NCBI GenBank assembly: GCA_016780605.1
Contig: JADHLS010000052.1
Location: forward strand, 1 to 13,031
Length of the DNA: 13,031 nt
From: Reyranella sp.
GTDB taxonomy: Bacteria > Pseudomonadota > Alphaproteobacteria > Reyranellales > Reyranellaceae
Direction of reading: 5' to 3'
In this document: one piece after another, positions 8,005 to 13,031 of the stretch
Position numbering within the stretch: position 1 is the stretch's first letter
Layout: the number at the start of each line of letters is the position of its first letter
Translations under genes and position numbers: made by a program
The notes under the pieces: generated by a model
The model's database searches: none
Seen by the model: the letters and a program-made list of their open reading frames with translations, nothing else
What the model was told of the DNA's origin: nothing

Positions 8005-8792
8005 TGCTGATCGACAGCCACTGCCACCTCGACTTCCCCGAGCTTGCCACCGACGAGACCGGCGTCCTGGCGCGCGCCCGCAACGCCGGCGTCGCCGGCA
8101 TGCTGACCATCGGCACCAGGCTCGACCAGTTCGACAAGGTGCGTGCCATCGCCGAGCGCCATGGCAACATCTGGTGTTCGGTCGGCGTCCATCCACACGA
8201 GGCCAAGGAGGAGGGGCAACGCACCCCTGACCGCCTGATCGAGGCGACGCGCCATCCCAAGGTGGTGGGCATCGGCGAGACCGGGCTCGATTTCTACTAC
8301 GAGCACAGCCCGCGCGCGGAGCAGGCCGAGAGCTTTCGCGCCCACATCGCGGCGGCGCGCCAGACCGGCCTGCCGCTGATCGTCCACACCCGCGACGCCG
8401 ATGCCGAGACCGGCGACATCCTCGAGCAGGAGCACGGCAAGGGCGCCTTCAGCGGCCTGATCCATTGCTTCAGCTCGGGGCCGGAGGTGGCGCAGCGGGC
8501 GCTGGCGCTCGGTCTCTACATCTCGATCTCGGGCATCGTCACCTTCAAGGCGGCCGAGGCGTTGCGCACGATCGTGCGCGACATTCCGCTCGACCGGCTG
8601 CTGGTCGAGACCGACGCGCCCTACCTCGCCCCCGTGCCGGAGCGCGGCAAGACCAACGAGCCCGCCTTCGTCGCCCATACCGCGGCCAAGGTGGCCGAGC
8701 TCAAGGGCATCAGCATCGCCGAGCTGGAGGCCGCGACCTCGGATAATTTCTTCCGGCTGTTCGCCAAGGCGGAGCGTGGCTCGTGCGGGTGA
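8004..8792 (+). CDS. tatD: TatD family metal-dependent hydrolase (putative DNase)
   Basis: A 262-residue TIM-barrel metallohydrolase. Visible metal ligands in family order: H6 and H8 in DSHCHLDF, E92 in GIGETGLDFYY, H128 in IVHTRD, H154 in IHCFSSG and D204 in ETDAPYLAP. Characterised members are 3'-5' DNases active in DNA repair or turnover; this protein belongs to the YcfH/TatD branch that usually sits beside metG or holB, so the exact substrate is not settled by sequence. The start is the ATG at 8004, sharing one base with the metG stop; the frame is open further upstream but the family begins MLIDSHCH. The downstream gene starts inside its last codons (10-nt overlap). Confidence 0.93.
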   Translation: MLIDSHCHLDFPELATDETGVLARARNAGVAGMLTIGTRLDQFDKVRAIAERHGNIWCSVGVHPHEAKEEGQRTPDRLIEATRHPKVVGIGETGLDFYYEHSPRAEQAESFRAHIAAARQTGLPLIVHTRDADAETGDILEQEHGKGAFSGLIHCFSSGPEVAQRALALGLYISISGIVTFKAAEALRTIVRDIPLDRLLVETDAPYLAPVPERGKTNEPAFVAHTAAKVAELKGISIAELEAATSDNFFRLFAKAERGSCG

Positions 8793-9559
8793 CCATCCTG
8801 GGCTGCGGCACGTCGGGTGGCGTACCAAGGGTAGGGGGCAAGGCAGGCGGCGGCGAATGGGGTGCGGCCAACCCCGCTGATCCGCGCAATCGGCGCCGCC
8901 GCTGCTCCATCCTGGTCCAGGACAAGGGCAGGACCCTCCTGGTCGACACCTCGCCCGACCTGCGCGCCCAGCTTCTCGACGCCAAGGTCGAGCGCATCGA
9001 CGCCGTGCTATGGACCCACGAGCACGCCGACCAGGTGCACGGCATCGACGACGTGCGGCCTTACATGCTGCGCCAGGGACCGATCGAGGCCTGGTCCGAC
9101 GCCCGGACCTACGGAATCCTAAAGCAGCGCTTCCGCTACTGCTTCGAGGCCGAGGACGGCTTCTACAATCCGATCTACCGGCACAGCTGCATCGAGGGGC
9201 CCTTCGTTGCCGCCGGCCTGCCGGTGCGACCGTGGGTGCAGGACCACGGCATCGCCACGTCGCTCGGCTTCCGGTTCGGGCCGGTGGCCTATGCCAACGA
9301 TTGCGTGACGCTGACCGAGGAGGCGTTCGAGGTCATGTCAGGGGTCGAGGTGCTGATCGTCGACGCCATGCGCTTCCGGCCGCATCCCACCCACGCCCAT
9401 CTCGACCGGGCCCTGGAGTGGATCGGCCGGATTAATCCCCAGCGGGCGTTTTTGACCAATCTCCACGTCGATATGGATTATGCTGAAGTCGATCGACTGA
9501 CGCCGGACCACGTCCACCCGTGCCATGACGGGTTGGCCATCGAAGTGAATGGAGAATAA
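8783..9559 (+). CDS. MBL-fold metallo-hydrolase, PhnP-like
   Basis: A 258-residue metallo-beta-lactamase-fold hydrolase. The N-terminal ILGCGTSGGVPRVGG (5-19) is the glycine-rich start of the PhnP / phosphoribosyl cyclic phosphodiesterase-like branch. The metal motif is HEHADQVHG (79-87): H79, H81 and D83 are present, with Gln84 where the common HxHxDH motif has His. Other candidate ligands are D173, D194, H228 and H248 (CHDGL). The start is GTG at 8783 with GGAG at 8771-8774, 8 nt away, lying inside tatD. The partnership with tatD and metG is conserved in Alphaproteobacteria, but the physiological substrate is not known to me; cyclic phosphodiesterase activity is inferred from the family. 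Confidence 0.88.
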   Translation: MRVTILGCGTSGGVPRVGGKAGGGEWGAANPADPRNRRRRCSILVQDKGRTLLVDTSPDLRAQLLDAKVERIDAVLWTHEHADQVHGIDDVRPYMLRQGPIEAWSDARTYGILKQRFRYCFEAEDGFYNPIYRHSCIEGPFVAAGLPVRPWVQDHGIATSLGFRFGPVAYANDCVTLTEEAFEVMSGVEVLIVDAMRFRPHPTHAHLDRALEWIGRINPQRAFLTNLHVDMDYAEVDRLTPDHVHPCHDGLAIEVNGE

Positions 9560-9578
9560 TCCATTACTATCAGACGAT

Positions 9579-9594
9579 TGAGGAGTATTCCTCA
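9579..9594. repeat. Short hairpin between the MBL hydrolase gene and the exported protein gene
   Basis: TGAGGA, GTAT, TCCTCA: a perfect 6-bp stem with a 4-nt loop, 20 nt after the MBL-gene stop and 22 nt before the next start. It lacks a T-run, so it may be a weak attenuator, an RNA processing site or an operator. The flank 9553-9575 is AT-rich for this genome, with a loose promoter match TTGGCC (9533-9538), 16 nt, AATAAT (9555-9560). Confidence 0.35.
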
Positions 9595-9616
9595 CCAACT
9601 GCATCAGGCGAGACAA

Positions 9617-10276
9617 ATGGAGTCCGGTCGCCGCTTGTTCCTGTTTGCCGGCCTGGCGGCTTGGCTGGGCGCGATTCCGGCCACAGCGGCCGATCTGGAC
9701 GCCGGCGGGCTGACGTTCCGGGACTTCGCCGTCAACGACAACGGCGCCAGCTTCAGCCGCGGCGATCCGATGATTGCCGGCGGCCCCAACCAGGTGTCGT
9801 CGAGGGTGGCTGGCATCGATGCCGCCAAGGGCTTGGCGCGCGTCCAGTTCGGATCGATCCGGGTCGAGGTTTCACTGCCGCTGGGCTGGCAGGCCACCGA
9901 GGACTGGGAGCGTGGCGTCGCCTACAGCGCGGACAAGAATTTCCGGCTGATCGTCTGGCGCGTCGATTTCGCCTTCGAGGGCGTCAAGGATGCCGAGCAC
10001 TACGCTGCCACCAAGGTCGGCTCGATCCAGTCCCGCCGCCCGAAGATCCAGGCGCAGGCGCGCAAGCTCGCCGACGGTACCTTCCTCATCGTCTACGAGA
10101 ACGCGCCGCCAGCCCACGGCGATCGCGAGCCGCGGACGGTCTTCGACCTCGTGTTCCAGAACCCGTCCAATCCGAAGGAGGGCATCCTGATGACCCTGGG
10201 CTGCCCAACCAGCGATACCGTGCGCGGGCTCAAGCTGCTGGCCTTGTTAAAGGAAAGTATGCGTATTAGTTGGTAA
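9617..10276 (+). CDS. Exported protein of unknown function
   Basis: A 219-residue protein with a Sec signal peptide (MESGRRLFLFAGLAAWLGAI, likely cleavage after ATAA at 22-25). The mature part looks beta-rich: alternating hydrophobic strands such as ARVQFGSIRVEVSLPLGW (73-90) and FRLIVWRVDFAF (108-119), then a charged helix and a closing strand with the only Cys in LGCPTSD. No transmembrane segment or known catalytic motif is visible and I do not recognise the family. The ATG at 9617 is chosen because the signal peptide begins there; a TTG at 9578 is in frame but would put a long polar stretch first. It lies 57 nt behind the MBL gene and may be the last gene of that operon or have its own promoter. 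Base use is like its neighbours, so no sign of recent transfer. Confidence 0.72.
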   Translation: MESGRRLFLFAGLAAWLGAIPATAADLDAGGLTFRDFAVNDNGASFSRGDPMIAGGPNQVSSRVAGIDAAKGLARVQFGSIRVEVSLPLGWQATEDWERGVAYSADKNFRLIVWRVDFAFEGVKDAEHYAATKVGSIQSRRPKIQAQARKLADGTFLIVYENAPPAHGDREPRTVFDLVFQNPSNPKEGILMTLGCPTSDTVRGLKLLALLKESMRISW

Positions 10277-10351
10277 ACTATTAAATTACCTAATTAATCT
10301 ATATTTGTCATAATATATATTATACGATAATCAGAGTTGAGGATAAGCGTC
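10277..10351 (+). promoter_or_regulatory. AT-rich promoter/operator island before mazG
   Basis: Positions 10277-10332 contain only 9 G or C in 56 bases (about 16%), against a very GC-rich background. At 10310-10323 lies a perfect 14-bp palindrome, ATAATATATATTAT. A promoter reading is TTGTCA (10305-10310), 15 nt, GATAAT (10326-10331), which would place the palindrome between -35 and -10, where a bound repressor would block polymerase. GAGGA at 10339-10343 is the mazG ribosome binding site, 8 nt before the ATG. The AT content is directly visible; the promoter assignment is inference and the spacer is short. Confidence 0.5.
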
Positions 10352-11176
10352 ATGGCGTCCGAACGTCCCTCGGCGGAGTCGCTGCCCCGCGAACCGATGG
10401 CGCGCCTCCTGGCCGTCATGGCGTGGCTGCGAGACCGCCAGCACGGCTGCCCGTGGGACATCGACCAGACCTTCCGCACGATCGCGCCGTACACCATCGA
10501 GGAAGCTTACGAGGTCGCGGACGCCATCGACCGTGACGACCTGCCGGCCCTCAAGGAAGAGCTCGGCGACCTCCTGTTGCAGGTCGTCTACCACTCCCAA
10601 ATGGCGCACGAAGCCGGCGCCTTCGGTTTCCCGGAGGTTGCCCAGGCGGTAGCCGACAAGATGGTCGACCGGCATCCCCATGTCTTCGGCGACGCCAAGA
10701 TCGACACTGCCGAGGCGCAGACGGTCTCCTGGGAAGCGCGCAAGGCGGCCGAACGCGCCGCCAAGGGCAAGGAGCCCGCCGGCACCCTGGACGGGGTGGC
10801 CCGTGCCCTCCCCGCCCTGTTGCGGGCCGAGAAGATCCAGAAGCGGGCGGCCCGGGTCGGCTTCGATTGGAAGAAGACCGATCCGGTCATCGACAAAATC
10901 GAGGAGGAGCTGGGCGAGCTCCGGGCCGAGCTCGGCGCCGGGACCGTCGATCAGGAACGCCTGACCGACGAGCTGGGCGACGTCCTGTTCGCGGTGGCCA
11001 ACCTTGCCCGCCATTGCAAGGTCGATCCCGAGGCGGCGTTGCGCGCCACCAACGACAAGTTCGAGCGCCGCTTCCGACATATCGAGAGGCGCCTGGCCGA
11101 AACCGGCCGCAGGCCCGCCGACGCTACCCTCGAGGAAATGGAAGCCCTCTGGCAGGAGGCGAAGACGCGGGGGTGA
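10352..11176 (+). CDS. mazG: Nucleoside triphosphate pyrophosphohydrolase MazG
   Basis: A 274-residue cytoplasmic enzyme hydrolysing NTPs and dNTPs to NMP and PPi, a housecleaning and stress-modulating function. It has the two-domain architecture of E. coli MazG (263 residues). The N-terminal domain shows WLRDRQHGCPWDIDQT (25-40), E50-E51-x-x-E54 and E70-LG-D73. The C-terminal domain repeats the pattern with E185-E186-x-x-E189 and E207-LG-D210, then the conserved NDKFERRFRHIE (234-245). The ATG at 10352 has GAGGA at the right distance; a TTG at 10337 is in frame but would bury that site. In many Alphaproteobacteria mazG lies close to hflX in the same direction; here they are convergent, with the groES pair between them. 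Confidence 0.95.
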   Translation: MASERPSAESLPREPMARLLAVMAWLRDRQHGCPWDIDQTFRTIAPYTIEEAYEVADAIDRDDLPALKEELGDLLLQVVYHSQMAHEAGAFGFPEVAQAVADKMVDRHPHVFGDAKIDTAEAQTVSWEARKAAERAAKGKEPAGTLDGVARALPALLRAEKIQKRAARVGFDWKKTDPVIDKIEEELGELRAELGAGTVDQERLTDELGDVLFAVANLARHCKVDPEAALRATNDKFERRFRHIERRLAETGRRPADATLEEMEALWQEAKTRG

Positions 11177-11193
11177 CGGGAGCCGACTCATGC

Positions 11194-11262
11194 TCTTCCG
11201 GACCGCCGGCCTCTGGCCGGCCTCATGATCCTGAGCCGGCCGGAGGCCGGCGGTGCGGAAGA
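11194..11262. repeat. Long imperfect palindrome between convergent genes (REP-like, possible bidirectional terminator)
   Basis: The arms 11194-11225 and 11232-11262 pair over 31 positions with a 6-nt loop (TGATCC): 29 Watson-Crick pairs, one T-G wobble, one G-G mismatch and one bulged C. The core is GCCGGCCT / AGGCCGGC-rich. It lies 17 nt after the mazG stop and 8 nt before the end of the opposing phosphatase gene. There is no T-run, so intrinsic termination is uncertain, but such a stem would stabilise both 3' ends. The GC-rich, nearly symmetric arms resemble dispersed palindromic repeats; only copies elsewhere in the genome would prove that. Confidence 0.75.
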
Positions 11263-11270
11263 CGAAGAAC

Positions 11271-12110
11271 TTAACCCCTCGGCAGCCCCTGCAGCAGCGG
11301 CAGGCGCACCGCCTCGAACAGCGCCCGCACCTCGGCCAGGGTCCTGGGATCGATGGCCGTGATCAGCCCGGCATTGAGGGGCTGGTCCGCGGCATACGGC
11401 TTGCCGTCAAAGCGCTGCGCGGCGCCACCCGCTTCGGCCATCATCAGCGCACCGGCGGCGTGGTCCCACGGTTTGGTCCGACGATAGAGATTGAAGTCGG
11501 CGCGGCCGGCGAGGATCTCGAGATACTCCGCCGCCGCGCAGTTCAGGGTCGACACGCGCCCGAGCGACCGTCGCCGGGTCGGCGGCAGCTGGCGGTCGAA
11601 CTCCTTGCGCACCTTGTAGCCGACGAAGCCGATCGGCGGGCGCAGCCGGCGCCCGCCTTTTACGGCCGCGCCGTCGATGGCGACGCCCTGCCCGCGCAAC
11701 GCCACCGCCATGTGACCGCGCGGCGCGTCGAGTATCCAGCCGCCTTCCGTCACCGTGTTGCGCACCAGGCTGACGATGATGCCGAAACGGTCCCGGCCTT
11801 CGGCGAAGTTCTTGGTGCCGTCGAGTGGATCGACGATCCAGCAGGCCTCGCCCGGCCGCGCGATCAGGTCGGTGAGGCTGGGATCCTTCTCGACCGCCTC
11901 CTCGCCCACGACCGGCACGCCCGGCAGGATCTTGGCGAGCCCGGTCGCCAGGCGCTGCTCGGCCTCGACGTCGGCAACGGTGACGAAATCGCCGGGGCCC
12001 TTGAGCCGGATGTCTTCCTTGGCGAGCGCGCGGAAGCGCGGCAGCAACTCGGCCGCCGCCGTCTCGCGCATCAGCTCGGCGACCCGCTCGGAATCGCGCG
12101 AGCTTAGCAT
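11271..12110 (-). CDS. Inositol monophosphatase family protein
   Basis: A 279-residue Mg-dependent, Li-sensitive-type phosphatase. The metal-binding motifs of the family are present: E70-E71 in VVGEE, the WIVDPLDGTKNF box (91-102) with D94 and D97, and KPWDHAAGALMMAEAGG (213-229) with D216; an upstream VTVADVEAE (43-51) is also typical. Substrates in the family range from inositol 1-phosphate and histidinol phosphate to 3'-phosphoadenosine 5'-phosphate (CysQ), and the sequence does not decide among them. There is no clear ribosome binding site; the ATG at 12110 lies 4 nt after the groES stop, so translation is probably coupled to groES. Its 3' end faces mazG across the long palindrome. Confidence 0.9.
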   Translation of the reverse strand: MLSSRDSERVAELMRETAAAELLPRFRALAKEDIRLKGPGDFVTVADVEAEQRLATGLAKILPGVPVVGEEAVEKDPSLTDLIARPGEACWIVDPLDGTKNFAEGRDRFGIIVSLVRNTVTEGGWILDAPRGHMAVALRGQGVAIDGAAVKGGRRLRPPIGFVGYKVRKEFDRQLPPTRRRSLGRVSTLNCAAAEYLEILAGRADFNLYRRTKPWDHAAGALMMAEAGGAAQRFDGKPYAADQPLNAGLITAIDPRTLAEVRALFEAVRLPLLQGLPRG

Positions 12111-12114
12111 GTCG

Positions 12115-12402
12115 TCAGCCGACGACTCCGAACAGGTCCTCTTCCTTGAGGATCACGTGGTCGACGCCGGAAAGCTTGACCTCGGTGCCCGACCACTTGC
12201 CGTAAAGGACCTTGTCGCCGACCTTGATGTCGAGCGACTGCAGCCGGCCGTCCTCCAGCCGCTTGCCCTTGCCGACCGCCACGACCTCGCCCTGCACGGG
12301 CTTCTCCTGGGCGGTGTCGGGGATGATGATGCCGGCCTTGGTCTTGGTCTCGGCGGCCAGCGGCTTGATCAGCAGCCGGTCGTGCAAGGGCTTGAATTTC
12401 AT
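12115..12402 (-). CDS. groES: GroES co-chaperonin (Hsp10)
   Basis: A 95-residue co-chaperonin, the heptameric lid of GroEL that closes the folding chamber. It starts [15 protein letters not shown], has the mobile loop with the GroEL-binding hydrophobic triplet in AGIIIPDTA (23-31), EGEV-like [12 protein letters not shown] (35-46), and the [16 protein letters not shown] strand pair (62-77). Length is normal for the family. AAGGA (12413-12409) is 6 nt before the ATG. No groEL follows: the next gene, 4 nt away, is an inositol monophosphatase family member. The hflX gene lies upstream, beyond a palindromic repeat. It may be a second groES copy with the main groESL operon elsewhere; no CIRCE element is visible. 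Confidence 0.95.
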   Translation of the reverse strand: MKFKPLHDRLLIKPLAAETKTKAGIIIPDTAQEKPVQGEVVAVGKGKRLEDGRLQSLDIKVGDKVLYGKWSGTEVKLSGVDHVILKEEDLFGVVG

Positions 12403-12429
12403 GGTGTTTCCTTCGTCTGGACTGGCCGC

Positions 12430-12458
12430 TTATAGGTAGCCGGCCGGCCGGGTGTCAA
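12430..12458 (-). promoter_or_regulatory. Promoter of groES
   Basis: On the minus strand a perfect -35 hexamer TTGACA (12458-12453) is followed after 17 nt by CTATAA (12435-12430), or after 18 nt by TATAAG. A start near 12422 would give a leader of about 20 nt with the groES ribosome binding site in it. The -10 context CCTATAAGCG also resembles the alphaproteobacterial heat-shock sigma (RpoH) pattern CYTATNTNNG at most positions, so either sigma-70 or RpoH use is possible. Confidence 0.65.
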
Positions 12459-12459
12459 C

Positions 12460-12541
12460 GTGACAGCCTCGCTGTCATCCCGAGCGCAGCGAGGGACCTT
12501 TCCGTTGCCTAAAGGCCCCTCGCTACGCTCGGGGTGACAGC
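12460..12541. repeat. Palindromic repeat with direct-repeat flank between hflX and groES
   Basis: The arms 12471-12501 and 12511-12541 pair with 28 Watson-Crick pairs, one wobble and two mismatches around a 9-nt loop; the core is CCCGAGCG-CAGCGAGGG, a motif I know as frequent in alphaproteobacterial intergenic regions. An 8-nt direct repeat GTGACAGC stands at 12460-12467 and 12534-12541. The first copy can itself pair with 12471-12477 (perfect 7 bp, loop CTC), excluding the outer part of the long stem. The element lies 7 nt behind the hflX stop and just upstream of the groES -35. Confidence 0.75.
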
Positions 12542-12547
12542 AGCGAA

Positions 12548-13031
12548 TTAGCGTCCCGCAATCAGCCGCCGCTCAAATTGGGCCGAGGCCGCCGCATCGA
12601 GAGCCACCGTCAGCCGCGCGATCTCGCCGTCGTCGTGACGACTGCGCACCTCACCGTGACGATAGAGCCAGGCAATGGTTGCGCCGTCACTCAGCGGAAC
12701 GGCCACCTCGCGCGCCTCGCCGCGCCCGAGGAAATCGCCGATCGCCTCCAGCAGCTGATCGACCCCCTCCCCGGTCACGGCCGACACGGGATATTGCCGC
12801 GCCCGTTCCGCGCCGGTGTGGGAACGCGTCTGCAGAGTGAGGCGAGCGTCGGCGGGCAGGGCATCGATCTTGTTGAGGGCCTCGATGATCGGCCGCCCTC
12901 CACCCTCGTCGATCACGCCGAGATCGTGCAGGACCGCCTCGACGTCGGCCTTCTGCTGCTCGCTATCGGGATGGGAGATGTCACGCACGTGCACGATCAG
13001 GTCGGCTTCCATCACCTCCTCGAGGGTGGCG
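12548..13031 (-). CDS. hflX: Ribosome-associated GTPase HflX (C-terminal part, runs off right edge)
   Basis: The minus-strand frame is open from the window edge to a TAA at 12550-12548, giving 161 codons. It begins inside the GTPase domain with ATLEEVMEADLIVHVRDISHP, the characteristic HflX segment after the G3 motif. The G4 motif NKID (12874-12863) and the G5-like SAVTGEG follow. The C-terminal part GATIAWLYRHGEV (111-123 counted from the GTG codon at 13015) matches the HflX C-terminal domain. HflX binds the 50S subunit and splits stalled or hibernating ribosomes under heat and other stress. The N-terminal domain and G1-G3 lie outside the window. Downstream come a palindromic repeat and groES with its own promoter, so hflX probably ends its own transcript. 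Confidence 0.93.
   Translation of the reverse strand, partial: ATLEEVMEADLIVHVRDISHPDSEQQKADVEAVLHDLGVIDEGGGRPIIEALNKIDALPADARLTLQTRSHTGAERARQYPVSAVTGEGVDQLLEAIGDFLGRGEAREVAVPLSDGATIAWLYRHGEVRSRHDDGEIARLTVALDAAASAQFERRLIAGR

Noticed and set aside
11253..12107. Plus-strand frame of 284 codons opposite the phosphatase gene
   Set aside because: The minus-strand product has complete inositol monophosphatase motifs; the plus-strand translation has none.
12403..12547. CIRCE (HrcA) operator before groES
   Set aside because: I looked for TTAGCACTC and its inverted partner on both strands and found neither half.
1..13031. CRISPR array, tRNA or rRNA gene, insertion sequence, phage or toxin-antitoxin genes
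   Set aside because: No regularly spaced repeats, no cloverleaf or rRNA-like segments, and no transposase, integrase or toxin-like product in any supported frame. MazG here is the pyrophosphohydrolase and has no mazEF beside it.

Overview
The window reads as a piece of a high-GC alphaproteobacterial chromosome. The evidence is the gene order rlpA-like / D,D-carboxypeptidase / tmk / holB / metG / tatD / MBL hydrolase, a DNA polymerase III delta' subunit without a zinc module, a zinc-knuckle-free MetRS, and REP-like palindromes of a type common in that class. I cannot name the genus. Nothing looks like phage, plasmid, IS element or CRISPR. Apart from two palindromic repeats and two open questions (a groES without groEL, and an unrecognised secreted protein), this is core genome.

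Layout. (1) Positions 1-1132, minus strand: a small secreted protein followed by the N-terminal half of a membrane sensor with a double-Cache ligand-binding domain, which runs off the left edge. (2) A 292-base divergent spacer with a 12-bp perfect palindrome. (3) Positions 1425-9559, plus strand: eight tightly packed genes. Three act on periplasmic peptidoglycan (MltB-type lytic transglycosylase, RlpA lipoprotein with SPOR domain, PBP5-type D-Ala-D-Ala carboxypeptidase). They are followed by thymidylate kinase, DNA polymerase III delta', methionyl-tRNA synthetase, a TatD-family hydrolase and a PhnP-like metallo-beta-lactamase-fold hydrolase. Several junctions overlap (29, 4, 1 and 10 nt), so translational coupling is likely. 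(4) Positions 9617-11176, plus strand: an unrecognised exported protein, a 56-base island of about 16% GC holding a 14-bp palindrome, then mazG. (5) A long palindrome sits between the convergent ends of mazG and the inositol-phosphatase-family gene. (6) Positions 11271-13031, minus strand: hflX (3' part only), a second palindromic repeat, a strong-looking promoter, groES, and an inositol monophosphatase family gene 4 nt behind groES.

How the genes fit together: the plus-strand block couples cell-wall remodelling at the septum with DNA precursor supply, replication and translation. That pairing is familiar in Alphaproteobacteria and is probably growth-linked. The right-hand block is stress and housekeeping: MazG removes non-canonical or excess NTPs, HflX rescues or splits ribosomes, GroES is a chaperonin cap. 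I did not find a convincing previously undescribed system. The best leads are the groES-IMPase pair with no groEL next to it, the AT-rich palindromic island before mazG, and the two repeat palindromes, one of which can fold in two exclusive ways beside the groES promoter.
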